Source: Paenibacillus sp. JZ16
GTDB taxonomy: Bacteria; Bacillota; Bacilli; Paenibacillales; Paenibacillaceae
Assembly (NCBI RefSeq): GCF_015326965.1
Contig: NZ_CP017659.1
Span: 4,902,001-4,966,000, forward strand
Direction: 5' to 3'
DNA: 64,000 nt
A program made the position numbers and the translations under genes. The number at the start of each line of letters is the position of its first letter. Positions within the stretch are counted from its first letter, which is position 1. Shown here piece after piece: positions 26,961 through 36,404 of this stretch. The notes below the pieces were generated by a model, which saw nothing but the letters and a program-made list of their open reading frames with translations, had not been told where the DNA came from and ran no database searches.

Positions 26961-26995
26961 GATCTGCGCTCCTTTTTAGGAATGTTATATGCACG

Positions 26996-27043
26996 GCAAA
27001 AAGGCCTGGTGAGCAGAGTAACCCCCGCTCTCCAGGCCTATTT
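26996..27043 (-). terminator. Hairpin in the 26.96-27.65 kb gene-free stretch
   Basis: The arms AGGCCTGG and CCAGGCCT with an inner GAGC/GCTC pair and A/T-rich flanks resemble a minus-strand terminator. No gene that it would end is evident. The rest of the gap (27044-27640) is AT-rich around 27130-27340; I see no gene in it with a ribosome site. Confidence 0.45.
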
Positions 27044-27654
27044 ATCGTTAGTGGCCCTGCTACAGTGGCCGCTTCGCTTAAGGCTCGGGAGCTCAGCGTA
27101 AACGAGTGTTTCGAATGATGGATGAATCATACGCCGGAGGAATCTAAAAGTAAATGGCCATATTGGACGGATACATTCCGAAAATCGATGAAAACCGTAA
27201 AAGAAAACGCGTACATTCGGTTGTGTCATCTATTATCATGGCAAAATCTCGGTATCTCGATAGATTGCGATAAATACAAGAAAACAAGAGAAATACATAG
27301 TATAGATCAGGATTCGAGAGATAACGGAGCGAAACCGGATAGATCCTGTTCGACATAACGCCCCACGTGTTTCTGCTCACATTTACTTCCTGTAAGGCCG
27401 GACGTATGATACGAACTATGAATTGACGGACATCGGCAGCAGGCATACGGGCAGCCGTTCCATGAAGACCTAAAGGCTGTGTGAGAGCTGCCGGGCTCTT
27501 TATGGATCGAATCTCGGGCGAGGGCACCATGGGCCTTCGCTGGAAATGCAGGATGATGCGACTCTCACCGCTCGAACCTGATGCTGTGCGGTTTTGCCGG
27601 GCCTGAATGTTAGTCAATCGCTAATAGAATAACATGCTACTCGTTTTTAATTTT

Positions 27655-27797
27655 CGCTGAGTCCTTGAATGGAAAAGGAACGGGGGAACCAGTCGGGAGA
27701 TGAACTTGATCTCTCAGGGGTGAATCCCATGGACAAGATAACGGTCTATGGGTAGGGCGACTCTCACGCCCGAATCCGTCAGCTAACCTCGTAAGCG
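27655..27797 (+). ncRNA. c-di-AMP riboswitch (ydaO/yuaA class)
   Basis: The conserved core segments of this class appear in order: CGCTGAGTCCTTGAAT, AAGGAACGGGGGAACCA, GGGGTGAATCC, TATGGGTAGGGCGAC, CCCGAATCCGTCAGCTAACC and TCGTAAGCG, where CGCT pairs with AGCG to close the aptamer. In Bacilli this switch senses cyclic di-AMP and turns off potassium-uptake or cell-wall genes when the nucleotide is abundant. Here it precedes a kdp operon, and a small hairpin and an intrinsic terminator lie between it and the first gene, fitting a ligand-promoted termination switch. Confidence 0.95.
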
Positions 27798-27832
27798 TAT
27801 CGAGAGAGGCAACGATTGTCGTGGACTTGGGC

Positions 27833-27851
27833 CACGGTGTATTTCACCGTG
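27833..27851 (+). other. Hairpin between aptamer and terminator (possible switching stem)
   Basis: CACGGTG and CACCGTG form a 7-bp stem with a five-base loop. It lies in the expression platform of the riboswitch, between the aptamer and the terminator. Confidence 0.5.
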
Positions 27852-27859
27852 TTCTGATG

Positions 27860-27906
27860 AAGAAGCCTGCGGGAAGAGTTCTTCTCTTTCCCCAGGCTTC
27901 TTTGTT
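27860..27906 (+). terminator. Riboswitch-controlled terminator ahead of kdp
   Basis: The arms AAGAAGCCTG and CAGGCTTCTT, extended by GGGAA/TTCCC, form a long stem followed by a T-rich tract. Its place 60 bases after the aptamer and 40 before the first gene makes it the likely output of the c-di-AMP switch. Confidence 0.85.
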
Positions 27907-27947
27907 GTTGTCTTCTCTTTCTGAACTTTTTAGGAGGAGAAATAAAG

Positions 27948-28358
27948 ATGGAGAAACCGCAGGAGTTTATCCTGGTATCCGCGCCGAACAAGGCCGGGGA
28001 AGAATTTATCCGCCAGTTGATCTATATGGACATTTCGTTTGCGGCCATAGCCAACAACCGGGTTGAGCAGGAGAGGCTGCGGGAACTAGGCTGCACCAAC
28101 ATGATTGTTATCGATACAAGGGATGAACAAACCTGGATCATTCCCGAGTTTCCCGTCAGCAAGGTGTATTTGTTCGAGAGCAGCTTGAACCTGTGCTGCC
28201 GCTATTTACGGATCTGCCGGACATGGACGACGGAGTCGATTTATGTGATTACCCATTCCAGCAATCCGCGATTGATATATAAGGGACTGGGGGCCGATGT
28301 GGTGCTTCATACGAACCATCATCAGGTATCCTTCCTGATTTCATCCATTGTCAGCTAA
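27948..28358 (+). CDS. Unrecognised 136-residue protein leading the kdp operon (possible Rossmann/RCK-like fold)
   Basis: ATG 27948 follows an excellent TAGGAGGAG site. The cytoplasmic protein alternates strands and helices: ILVSAPNKAGEEFIRQLI, SFAAIANNRVEQERLRELG, NMIVIDTRD, and a final GADVVLHTNHHQVSFLI. This has the look of a one-domain Rossmann or TrkA-N (RCK)-like fold, where a hydrophobic strand carries IDT-type acidic residues. No GxGxxG nucleotide loop is visible, so binding of a dinucleotide is doubtful. It is the first gene under the c-di-AMP riboswitch and lies before kdpF, so a role in regulating potassium uptake is likely but unproven. Confidence 0.75.
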   Translation: MEKPQEFILVSAPNKAGEEFIRQLIYMDISFAAIANNRVEQERLRELGCTNMIVIDTRDEQTWIIPEFPVSKVYLFESSLNLCCRYLRICRTWTTESIYVITHSSNPRLIYKGLGADVVLHTNHHQVSFLISSIVS

Positions 28359-28402
28359 GCGTCTTGGCTGATGTGACCATGAGGTTTTAGGAGGTTATAT
28401 TC

Positions 28403-28507
28403 ATGCAGGATTTATATATGGTGCTTATCTTGGGAGGAACCTACGGACTGCTCATGCTGTTTATGTCCTGGTGCGGACGCGTGGTTTCGGAACCGGAGGT
28501 GGATTAG
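28403..28507 (+). CDS. 34-residue single-helix membrane protein upstream of kdpF
   Basis: A TAGGAGG site precedes ATG 28403. The protein is one membrane helix (about residues 4-24, DLYMVLILGGTYGLLMLFM) followed by SWCGRVVSEPEVD. Its stop lies just before the kdpF start and GGAGGTGG near its end serves as the kdpF ribosome site. Short helical proteins with a C-terminal WC or CD motif are found upstream of kdpF in other bacteria, which suggests a small accessory subunit of the potassium pump. I do not know a name for it. Confidence 0.75.
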   Translation: MQDLYMVLILGGTYGLLMLFMSWCGRVVSEPEVD

Positions 28508-28512
28508 TTGTG

Positions 28513-28587
28513 ATGATCATTTTAATATGCACGCTCTTTATTTTTCTATATTTGATTTACGCGCTGATTCATCCTGAAAAATTCTAG
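28513..28587 (+). CDS. kdpF: KdpF, small subunit of the potassium-transporting ATPase
   Basis: The 24-residue peptide MIILICTLFIFLYLIYALI with end HPEKF is a single membrane helix with the family ending YLxYALxxPExF. KdpF stabilises the KdpFABC complex in the membrane. A GTG at 28510 in frame is an alternative start. The ribosome site GGAGGTGG lies within the end of the preceding small gene, and kdpA follows after 30 bases. Confidence 0.9.
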   Translation: MIILICTLFIFLYLIYALIHPEKF

Positions 28588-28617
28588 GGAAACAGCTGAA
28601 GGAGGAAGACATTCGTC

Positions 28618-30297
28618 ATGGGCATTTTACAAATTGCCATCGTTATACTCGTTCTGGTGCTGCTGGTAAAGCCGCTCGGAACTTATCTATATCAGGTGTT
28701 TCGCAATGAGGGGAATGGAACGGATAAATGGTTCTCCTGGTTGGAGAAACCGATCTTCGCACTGATTGGGTTGAAAGAACGCAAGGGAATGACATGGAAA
28801 GGGTATGCCGTCAGCTTTGTGATAACGAATATCGTGCTCGTGTCGGCGGGGTATTTGATTCTGCGGATACAGAGAGTATTGCCCTTCAACCCGAACGGTA
28901 TCGACAATATGGAATCGACCTTGTCGTTCAATACGATCATCAGCTTTATGACGAATACGAATCTCCAGCATTACAGCGGGGAGTCGGGATTATCCTATAT
29001 GGCCCAGATGGCCGTCATTACGATGATGATGTTCGCGTCCGCGGCGACCGGGCTATGCGTGGCGATTGCGTTTATCCGGGCGGTGACCAGCAAGGGTACA
29101 ACCGTCGGCAACTTTTTTGAAGATTTCGTCAAAGCCCACACCCGGGTGTTTATCCCGGCCGCATTTATCATTGCGATGGTACTGGTTGCGCTGCAGGTGC
29201 CGCAGACTTTGCAGCCTACGCTCAGCGTCACGACGCTTCAAGGAAGCGAGCAGCAAATAGCGGTGGGACCGGTGGCTGCGCTGGAATCGATCAAGCATCT
29301 GGGCACCAATGGGGGCGGGTTTATGGGGGTCAACTCGGCGCATCCGTTCGAGAACCCGTCCCCGCTGACCAATGTGATCGAGATCCTGTGCATGTGGAGC
29401 CTCGGGGCGGCGCTTCCTTACACATTTGGTTTGTTCGCGAAGAGCCGTAAGCAGGGCTGGATTATTTTCTCGGTAATGATGACCTTGTTTATCGGATTCC
29501 TGTCCTTGAACTATGCGGCTGAAACGAACGGCAATCCGGCGCTGAACCGGCTGGGTATGGATACCTCCCAAGGCAGCATGGAGGGCAAGGAGGTCCGGTT
29601 CGGGATCGCCCAGTCCTCCCTGTTCACCACGGTGACGACTGCGGCCACGACCGGGTCGGTCAACAACATGCATGATACGCTCACGCCGCTTGGCGGGATT
29701 ACGCCGCTATCCCTGATGATGCTGAACTCCGTTTTTGGCGGAAAAGGCGTCGGGCTGATGAACATGCTCATGTATGCGATATTGGCAGTATTCCTGGCTG
29801 GTCTTATGGTTGGCCGAACACCCGAATTTCTAGGGAGAAAAATAGAGGCGCGGGAGATGAAGCTAATTGCGGTTGTTATCCTGGTGCATCCATTGATCAT
29901 TCTGGCTCCGACCGCACTTGCGCTGATGACGGATGCGGGGCAGGCGGGCATTGCCCATGCGGGCTTTCATGGCATCTCGCAGGTATTGTACGAATACACG
30001 TCTTCCGCAGCCAATAACGGTTCCGGATTTGAGGGACTGTCGGATAACACGCCGTTCTGGAACGTGACAACCGGACTGGTCATGCTATTCGGACGTTACA
30101 TTTCGATGATCGCCTTGCTGGCAGTGGGCGGCTCGTTGATGCGGAAGCAATGGGTTCCCGAGACGCTCGGAACGTTCCGGACAGATAATAAGCTGTTTGC
30201 CGGCATTCTGATCGCGACGGTTCTGATTATCGGTGCATTGACCTTCCTGCCAGTACTTGTGCTCGGTCCGATTGCTGAGCATCTGACGATCCGTTAA
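28618..30297 (+). CDS. kdpA: Potassium-transporting ATPase, potassium-binding subunit
   Basis: The 559-residue membrane protein has about ten helices and four selectivity-filter repeats of the potassium-channel superfamily: TNLQHYSGESGLSY, GTNGGGFMGVNSAHPFENP, TTGSVNNMHDTLTPLGG and SAANNGSGFEGL. It binds and conducts potassium with high affinity; KdpB supplies ATP energy. The ATG at 28618 follows GGAGGAAG. It is transcribed with kdpF, kdpB and kdpC under the c-di-AMP riboswitch. Confidence 0.96.
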   Translation: MGILQIAIVILVLVLLVKPLGTYLYQVFRNEGNGTDKWFSWLEKPIFALIGLKERKGMTWKGYAVSFVITNIVLVSAGYLILRIQRVLPFNPNGIDNMESTLSFNTIISFMTNTNLQHYSGESGLSYMAQMAVITMMMFASAATGLCVAIAFIRAVTSKGTTVGNFFEDFVKAHTRVFIPAAFIIAMVLVALQVPQTLQPTLSVTTLQGSEQQIAVGPVAALESIKHLGTNGGGFMGVNSAHPFENPSPLTNVIEILCMWSLGAALPYTFGLFAKSRKQGWIIFSVMMTLFIGFLSLNYAAETNGNPALNRLGMDTSQGSMEGKEVRFGIAQSSLFTTVTTAATTGSVNNMHDTLTPLGGITPLSLMMLNSVFGGKGVGLMNMLMYAILAVFLAGLMVGRTPEFLGRKIEAREMKLIAVVILVHPLIILAPTALALMTDAGQAGIAHAGFHGISQVLYEYTSSAANNGSGFEGLSDNTPFWNVTTGLVMLFGRYISMIALLAVGGSLMRKQWVPETLGTFRTDNKLFAGILIATVLIIGALTFLPVLVLGPIAEHLTIR

Positions 30298-30318
30298 TAG
30301 AAAAGGTGGCCTATTTCC

Positions 30319-32352
30319 ATGAATAATACGAGAAAAAAAGCGATGTCCCAAGAGATGGTCCGTCAGGCGCTGAAGGACAGCTTCACGAAGCTGAATCCCG
30401 TCCTGATGATGAGAAATCCGGTCATGTTTGTTGTGGAGGCCGGGACGCTGGTTGTTCTGTTGATGACGTTATTTCCATCCTATTTCGGAACAGAGGGCAG
30501 TATCGGATTTAATGTGGCGGTATTTGTCATTCTGCTGTTGACGCTGCTGTTTGCAAACTTCGCAGAGGCGCTTGCCGAAGGACGCGGAAAGGCGCAGGCC
30601 GATTCCCTTAAGCAGTCGAAGCAGGAAATGACGGCACATAAAGTGATGGAGAACGGAGGGGTACAATCCGTGCCGTCCACGGATCTTCGCAAAGGAGATA
30701 TCGTGATCGTCACGCAGGGCGAGATGATTCCCGGGGACGGGGAAGTCATTGCGGGCCTTGCGTCCGTTGACGAATCGGCGATTACCGGCGAGTCCGCTCC
30801 CGTCATTAAAGAAGCCGGCGGCGATTTCAGCTCGGTCACCGGGGGGACGCGGGTTGTCAGCGATACGATCCGCGTCCGGATTACGAGCGATCCCGGGGAA
30901 TCGTTTATCGACCGGATGATCTCGCTTGTGGAAGGAGCCTCTCGCCAGAAGACGCCGAATGAAATTGCGCTGAATACGCTGTTGATCGTCTTAACGCTGA
31001 TATTCCTGATCGTTGTCGTTACGCTCGCTCCGATTGCGAAGTATCTTGGCATCGAGCTGTCCGTTCCGGTGCTGATCTCGCTGCTGGTATGTCTCATTCC
31101 GACCACGATCGGGGGGTTGCTGTCGGCGATCGGGATTGCCGGCATGGACCGGGTGACGCAGTTCAATGTGCTGGCGATGTCGGGCAAGGCGGTGGAGGCT
31201 GCCGGTGACATCAATACGATGATTCTGGATAAGACGGGTACCATTACGTTCGGGAACCGGATGGCCAGCCGGTTGATTCCCGTCGGCGGCGAATCGCATG
31301 CATCGCTTTCGCAATGGGCGGGCGTGAGCTCACTGCTGGATGAAACGCCGGAAGGACGTTCCGTGCTGGAGCTGCTGAAGCAGGAAAGTCTCGAAGCAGA
31401 TGAAAGCATGACGGCTGAGGCGGATTTCATCGAATTTAAGGCAGAGACCCGGATGAGTGGGATGGACCTCAAGGATGGGCGAAAAGTCCGCAAAGGTGCG
31501 GTAGATGCCGTCAAAGCTTGGGTGCTGTCGCAAGGAGGCTCCATCCCTTCGGATTTGACGCCAAGCGCTGATGCCATCGCGACAGAGGGCGGAACCCCGC
31601 TCGCTGTTGCCGTGGATAACCGCATCTATGGTCTAATCTACTTGAAGGATACCGTGAAGCCGGGCATGAAGGAAAGGTTTGATCAGCTGCGCCGGATGGG
31701 CATCAAGACGATTATGTGCACGGGCGACAATCCGCTTACCGCAGCGACGATTGCCAAAGAAGCAGGTGTCGATGATTATATCGCCGAGAGCAAGCCCGAG
31801 GATAAGATTGCCGTCATTCGCCGAGAACAAGCCGAAGGCAAGCTGGTTGCGATGACTGGTGACGGTACGAACGACGCCCCGGCGCTGGCCCAGGCCGATG
31901 TGGGGCTGGCGATGAACAGCGGTACCACCGCAGCCAAGGAAGCGGCCAATATGGTGGATCTGGATTCGGATCCCTCGAAGATTATCGAGGTGGTTGCCAT
32001 CGGCAAGCAGCTGCTAATGACGCGTGGCGCGCTGACCACGTTCAGCGTCGCGAACGATGTCGCCAAATATTTTGCCATCATTCCCGCGATGTTTGCAGCT
32101 GCCATACCGAGCATGAATGTTCTGAACGTCATGGGATTGGGTTCTCCCATGTCGGCGATTCTGTCGGCGCTGATCTTTAATGCGATCATTATTCCGCTGC
32201 TCATTCCGCTTGCGATGAAGGGCGTAGCCTACAAACCGATGAGCTCGTCGAAGCTGCTCCAGCGCAATGTGCTGGTCTATGGCTTAGGCGGCGTGCTCGT
32301 ACCGTTCCTCGGGATTAAGCTGATCGACATGATTGTCCATCTATGGATCTAG
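30319..32352 (+). CDS. kdpB: Potassium-transporting ATPase, ATP-binding subunit (P-type)
   Basis: This 677-residue P-type ATPase shows the TGES actuator loop, the phosphorylated aspartate in DKTGTITF near residue 304, the nucleotide-domain motif [25 protein letters not shown] and the hinge [11 protein letters not shown]. Membrane segments are at the N-terminus, around 215-290, and at the C-terminus. It hydrolyses ATP and drives potassium through KdpA. The ribosome site AAAAGGTGG precedes ATG 30319. Confidence 0.97.
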   Translation: MNNTRKKAMSQEMVRQALKDSFTKLNPVLMMRNPVMFVVEAGTLVVLLMTLFPSYFGTEGSIGFNVAVFVILLLTLLFANFAEALAEGRGKAQADSLKQSKQEMTAHKVMENGGVQSVPSTDLRKGDIVIVTQGEMIPGDGEVIAGLASVDESAITGESAPVIKEAGGDFSSVTGGTRVVSDTIRVRITSDPGESFIDRMISLVEGASRQKTPNEIALNTLLIVLTLIFLIVVVTLAPIAKYLGIELSVPVLISLLVCLIPTTIGGLLSAIGIAGMDRVTQFNVLAMSGKAVEAAGDINTMILDKTGTITFGNRMASRLIPVGGESHASLSQWAGVSSLLDETPEGRSVLELLKQESLEADESMTAEADFIEFKAETRMSGMDLKDGRKVRKGAVDAVKAWVLSQGGSIPSDLTPSADAIATEGGTPLAVAVDNRIYGLIYLKDTVKPGMKERFDQLRRMGIKTIMCTGDNPLTAATIAKEAGVDDYIAESKPEDKIAVIRREQAEGKLVAMTGDGTNDAPALAQADVGLAMNSGTTAAKEAANMVDLDSDPSKIIEVVAIGKQLLMTRGALTTFSVANDVAKYFAIIPAMFAAAIPSMNVLNVMGLGSPMSAILSALIFNAIIIPLLIPLAMKGVAYKPMSSSKLLQRNVLVYGLGGVLVPFLGIKLIDMIVHLWI

Positions 32353-32431
32353 ATATGATAATCGTGCCGGGGAATAGAGATAACTCGAAAATGGTTTATA
32401 TGGAAGATATGAAGGAAGGGATCGAGGAACC

Positions 32432-33058
32432 ATGAATAATTCGTTGCAAAAATCATCCGCTGCGCCTCGCGCCGGGGCGGGGGCAGTCCGCGTCTCTCTG
32501 GGCATGGCCCTAAGAACGAGCCTTGTATTTATCGTGTTATGCGGTTTTCTCTATCCGCTGATTACGACGGGAGCCGCGCAGCTGCTCATGCCGAAGCAAG
32601 CCGGCGGCAGCTTGGTCACAGATTCCGGCGGAAAGGTGGTCGGATCGGAATTGATCGGCCAGAACTTTACGGAGCCTCAGTATTTTCACGGCAGGGTGTC
32701 CAGCATTGAATATAACGGAGCCGGCTCAGGCAGCAATAACTATGCACCTTCCAACCCGGACCTGATCGATCGGACGAAGGCCTCGATTGAAGCGTGGAAG
32801 GAGAACAACCCGGATGTTCCGGTGAGCAAGGTTCCGATGGATCTGGTTACGAATTCCGCCTCCGGATTGGATCCACACATCTCGCCGCAGGCCGCGAATA
32901 TTCAGATTCCGCGGATCAGCAAGCTGACTGGAATTACGGAGGCAGAGCTTAATCAGTTGGTAGAGGAGCACACAGAAGGACGGGACTTGGGCGTGTTCGG
33001 TGAACCGCGCGTCAATGTGTTGAAGCTGAACCTGGCGCTGGCCGAGCTTCTTGATTGA
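32432..33058 (+). CDS. kdpC: Potassium-transporting ATPase, KdpC subunit
   Basis: The 208-residue protein has one N-terminal membrane helix (about 30-52) and a soluble outside domain. The family blocks visible are [39 protein letters not shown] and [11 protein letters not shown]. It is an assembly and affinity subunit of the KdpFABC complex. It follows kdpB after 79 bases with an AAGGAAGGG ribosome site and its stop overlaps a possible TTG start of the next gene, so it is coupled to the KdpD-like gene. Confidence 0.95.
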   Translation: MNNSLQKSSAAPRAGAGAVRVSLGMALRTSLVFIVLCGFLYPLITTGAAQLLMPKQAGGSLVTDSGGKVVGSELIGQNFTEPQYFHGRVSSIEYNGAGSGSNNYAPSNPDLIDRTKASIEAWKENNPDVPVSKVPMDLVTNSASGLDPHISPQAANIQIPRISKLTGITEAELNQLVEEHTEGRDLGVFGEPRVNVLKLNLALAELLD

Positions 33059-33060
33059 TC

Positions 33061-35382
33061 ATGGACCTCTTTCGGAGAAAATCACCGGAGGAAATCTTAA
33101 GGTCGATTGCGAAGCTCCACCATGGAAGGCTTAAGGTATATATCGGGGCCGTAAGCGGTTCGGGGAAAACTTATCATATGCTTCGCGAAGGACATACCTT
33201 GAAACTGCAAGGCATCGATGTTGTTATATGCGCGGTATCCACGATGCAGCGTCCGGAAACGGTCGAGCAGGTCCGGAATCTGGAGCGGGTGCCCAGCATC
33301 CATTGGGTGGAGGACGGCGTAGAGAAGAAGGATCTTGATCTGGAACTGCTGGTGCAGCGCAACCCGGAGGTGGTGCTTGTCGATGGGCTTGCCCACCGGA
33401 ATCGGAAGGGGGCGAAGCATGCCACGCGGCTGGATGACATCCGATTTTTGTTAAGCCGGGGGATTAGCGTCATCACGACGGTCAATGTGTATGAGCTGGA
33501 GGACGTCCAAGATATTGCAGTCAAGCTGACAGGCATTAAGGCTAGTTATACGGTTCCTGCCGATACGCTAGAAAACGCAGACGAGGTGGTGCTTATTGAT
33601 GTAACGCCTGAAACGATGCTGGAGCGGGCACAAGGTGGCTTGCTCGGGGGTGGCAGCGTATGGAAGGAGGGTAATCTGGCCGTGCTTCGGGAGCTGACGC
33701 TGCGCCTCGTAGCCGAAGGGGTAAACCACTCGCTGGAGCGGCACCGCAAGGAACGGGGATTGGTCGGCCCATCGGGAGCCCATGAGCGAATATTGGTATC
33801 CACCCAGTATCATTGGAACGGATCCATTTATATGCGGCGCGGACAGCAGATCGCGAAGAGATTGAACGGTGAGCTTATGGCCGTTACGTTTGTGAATCCG
33901 AGGTTAGAGCTCACGAAAGAGCAGGCGGCCTTCAAGCGATCTTTGCTGAAACTGTCGGAGCGTATCGGCGTCAAGCTTGAAGAGCTGCCTCTCCATTCGC
34001 GTAGGAAGCTGGCCGACGTGCTTGTTCAATATGCGTTGGAGCACCATGTGACCCGCATTGTGCTGGGTCACTCGAAGCAGACCCGCTTTCAGGAGATGCG
34101 GCAGGGCTCGCTCCTTCAGGATCTGCTGAAGAAAACGCGCGGGATCGATATTTTTATTGTGGCGGATCGGGCGGCGCATGACGGAGAACGGATCATCCCG
34201 GCGCAGATCCATCCGCGGCGAGTTTCCTCCGATTCGTTTCACCGATTGAATGAGCAAGAGCTGGACCGGAAGATGGAGCAGGTCAAGCGCGGGCGGTTTA
34301 AAGTCTATATCGGGGCTGCCCCGGGCGTGGGCAAGACGTATGCGATGCTGCGCGAAGGCAATGATCTGCTAAAGAAGGAATTGACGGTTCTTACCGGACT
34401 GTTGGAGACGCACGGCCGGATGGATACGCGATCACAGATCGGTGATCTTGAGGTTCTTCCGCGCAAAGAGATGGACTACCAGGGATCACGCCTTGAGGAG
34501 ATGGATACCGATGAGATCATTCGTCGCAGGCCTGACGTGGTTCTTGTGGATGAGCTGGCGCATACGAATGTTCCCGGAAGCAAGCACACGAAACGGTATG
34601 AAGACGTGCTGGATATTCTGTCGGCTGGCATCTCCGTCATTACGACCATGAACGTGCAGCATTTGGAGAGCTTGAATGATGCCGTCAAGCAAATGACCGG
34701 TGTTCGTGTTCGCGAGACGGTGCCGGATCATATTCTGCAATTGGCCGATGAGGTTCAGCTCATCGACGTTACGCCGGAGTCGCTGCGGCAGCGGATGAAG
34801 GACGGCAAAATTTATGCGCCGGAGAAAATCCCGCAGGCCCTTGGCCATTTTTTTAAGACGGGAAACCTTATTGCCTTAAGAGAGCTTGCCTTAAGAGAAA
34901 TTGCGGATGATGTAGACGAGAGACTGGAGTCATGGCAGCGCAGCAGCTCGCTGCGGGGGCCGTGGCGTCGCGAGGAGGTTATCTATGTCATGCTTGGTGA
35001 AGGTCCCCAGGGAGAACGGCTCATTCGCCGTGGCTTCCGGATCGCCCATCGGCTGAAAGCGGCCTGGTATGTGGCAGTCCCTCTGGAGCGGCATCACAGT
35101 CTGTCTCTTGACGACGAACAACGCCTGACGGCCCTTCAGACGTTAACGGAACGTTTCGGGGGAACGTTCACCGTGCTCCCGGTAAACAAGGGGCCAACCC
35201 GCGCCGTTTCTTCCCAATTGGTCGCAGCAGCAGATGCGGTCAAGGCCACCCAGTTGATTATCGGACAGCCGCAGATGGCCGGATGGAAGCTGTACGCCCA
35301 GCGGAGAATGATCCGGGGCCTGCTAAGAAGCGCAAGGCATATGGATGTGCTGGTGGTTGGGGATTACGATCCGCACGTTTGA
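33061..35382 (+). CDS. Tandem KdpD sensor-USP protein lacking any kinase domain (KdpN-like, duplicated)
   Basis: The 773-residue cytoplasmic protein contains two copies of the KdpD N-terminal sensor domain, each followed by a universal-stress-protein domain. Copy 1 spans about 22-360 with Walker A GAVSGSGKT (29-37) and a divergent Walker B VVLVDGLAHRN. Copy 2 spans about 408-770 with canonical GAAPGVGKT (about 418-426) and VVLVDELAHTN. There are no membrane helices, histidine-kinase or receiver domains, and no KdpE gene follows. Single-copy kinase-less KdpD (KdpN) is known in some Firmicutes such as Alicyclobacillus; the tandem form is unusual. Since KdpD-USP binds c-di-AMP in Staphylococcus, it may be a protein-level sensor beside the RNA switch. 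Start at ATG 33061, coupled to kdpC. Confidence 0.88.
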   Translation: MDLFRRKSPEEILRSIAKLHHGRLKVYIGAVSGSGKTYHMLREGHTLKLQGIDVVICAVSTMQRPETVEQVRNLERVPSIHWVEDGVEKKDLDLELLVQRNPEVVLVDGLAHRNRKGAKHATRLDDIRFLLSRGISVITTVNVYELEDVQDIAVKLTGIKASYTVPADTLENADEVVLIDVTPETMLERAQGGLLGGGSVWKEGNLAVLRELTLRLVAEGVNHSLERHRKERGLVGPSGAHERILVSTQYHWNGSIYMRRGQQIAKRLNGELMAVTFVNPRLELTKEQAAFKRSLLKLSERIGVKLEELPLHSRRKLADVLVQYALEHHVTRIVLGHSKQTRFQEMRQGSLLQDLLKKTRGIDIFIVADRAAHDGERIIPAQIHPRRVSSDSFHRLNEQELDRKMEQVKRGRFKVYIGAAPGVGKTYAMLREGNDLLKKELTVLTGLLETHGRMDTRSQIGDLEVLPRKEMDYQGSRLEEMDTDEIIRRRPDVVLVDELAHTNVPGSKHTKRYEDVLDILSAGISVITTMNVQHLESLNDAVKQMTGVRVRETVPDHILQLADEVQLIDVTPESLRQRMKDGKIYAPEKIPQALGHFFKTGNLIALRELALREIADDVDERLESWQRSSSLRGPWRREEVIYVMLGEGPQGERLIRRGFRIAHRLKAAWYVAVPLERHHSLSLDDEQRLTALQTLTERFGGTFTVLPVNKGPTRAVSSQLVAAADAVKATQLIIGQPQMAGWKLYAQRRMIRGLLRSARHMDVLVVGDYDPHV

Positions 35383-35455
35383 CGGCTTCAGCGCAGGGAG
35401 CTGAACGTTTTTGAGAGGACCGGGGACACAAGAGGCGTTGGAAATGCTGAAAGTG

Positions 35456-35512
35456 CAGGAAATACAGGAAATACAGGAAATACAGGAAATGCAGGAAATG
35501 CAGGAAATGCAG
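35456..35512 (+). repeat. Six-copy 9-bp tandem repeat (CAGGAAATR)
   Basis: Six direct copies of CAGGAAATA or CAGGAAATG stand head to tail, plus a partial CAG, in the non-coding DNA after the KdpD-like gene. The first three copies end in A and the last three in G. Confidence 0.9.
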
Positions 35513-35687
35513 TAAACCGCAGTAGACGCGGAGACGCAACAATTCGGAAAAGAAGAACACCGAGAACGAACATGGAACGAACATTCCGGAAAGCAAGAAC
35601 ACAGAAACCCAACAAACGTGGAAACGGAAGAACGCAAACATGACGAGCGGGTTATGCAATCCTAACGCAATTGACACGGATAACACC

Positions 35688-35731
35688 AAAAAGCCCACAG
35701 ACCTTTAACTTAAATGGTCCTGTGGGCTTTT
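35688..35731. terminator. Bidirectional terminator between the kdp operon and udk
   Basis: The arms AAAAGCCCACAG and CTGTGGGCTTTT pair perfectly with an inner ACC/GGT extension and a bulged base. A and T runs flank both sides, so it ends both converging transcription units. Confidence 0.85.
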
Positions 35732-35765
35732 CCATGCTGCCAAACTGCTGATACGCAGGCTTGTC

Positions 35766-36404
35766 CTATGATTCACCCGACAATGTGCGGTCGCCGGTCA
35801 AATATTTCTCGGTCAAGATGGAGAGCAGGCGAATGCCGACTTCATTCTCTCCGCCTTCGGGAATGATCAGGTCGGCGTACTTCTTGGAGGGTTCGATGAA
35901 CGCCTCATGCATCGGCTTGACGGTTGTCAGATACTGATTATGGATCGACTGGATGGTCCGGCCGCGGTCCTCGATATCGCGCACGACCCGGCGAAGCAGG
36001 CGTACATCGGGATCGGTATCCACAAACACTTTAATGTGAAGCAGCTTGCGCAGATTCTCATCGGACAGTACGTGCAGGCCTTCAATGATGACGATGTTGT
36101 TCGGCTTCAGTTCAATGGTCTGATCCGTGAAACGGGCATGGGCGGTAAAATCATACACCGGTGCAAATGCGGGTTGTCCTGTTTTCAAAATGCCGAGATG
36201 TTCGACGAGCAGCTCGTTGTCAAAGGCGAACGGATGATCATAGTTAATCGCTTCGCGTTCCTCGAAACTGAGCTCTTTATGATCCTTGTAATAGTTATCC
36301 TGCGAAATAAAAGTGACTTTATCTGAACCAAGACGGTCAATGACAGAGCGGGCAACCGTCGTTTTGCCCGATCCGGTGCCGCCGGCAATACCAATTATGA
36401 GCAT
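35766..36404 (-). CDS. udk: Uridine/cytidine kinase
   Basis: The 212-residue enzyme phosphorylates uridine and cytidine with ATP or GTP for pyrimidine salvage. The P-loop GGTGSGKT is at about 8-15, FISQDNYYK follows for substrate, and the family blocks INYDHPFAFD, PVYDFTAHAR and VIIEGLHVL are present. ATG 36404 gives the usual family length and N-terminus; GGGAGGG lies somewhat far upstream (13 bases). The frame extends to 36578 without a better start. It is monocistronic and converges on the kdp operon. Confidence 0.93.
   Translation of the reverse strand: MLIIGIAGGTGSGKTTVARSVIDRLGSDKVTFISQDNYYKDHKELSFEEREAINYDHPFAFDNELLVEHLGILKTGQPAFAPVYDFTAHARFTDQTIELKPNNIVIIEGLHVLSDENLRKLLHIKVFVDTDPDVRLLRRVVRDIEDRGRTIQSIHNQYLTTVKPMHEAFIEPSKKYADLIIPEGGENEVGIRLLSILTEKYLTGDRTLSGES

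Noticed and set aside
27144..27617. 157-residue minus-strand open frame upstream of the riboswitch
   Set aside because: No ribosome site, poor composition and no recognisable domain; it overlaps DNA likely to be the promoter region of kdp.
33061..35382. Complete KdpD sensor kinase
   Set aside because: No membrane helices, histidine-kinase or ATPase domain; the length comes from duplication of the N-terminal modules.
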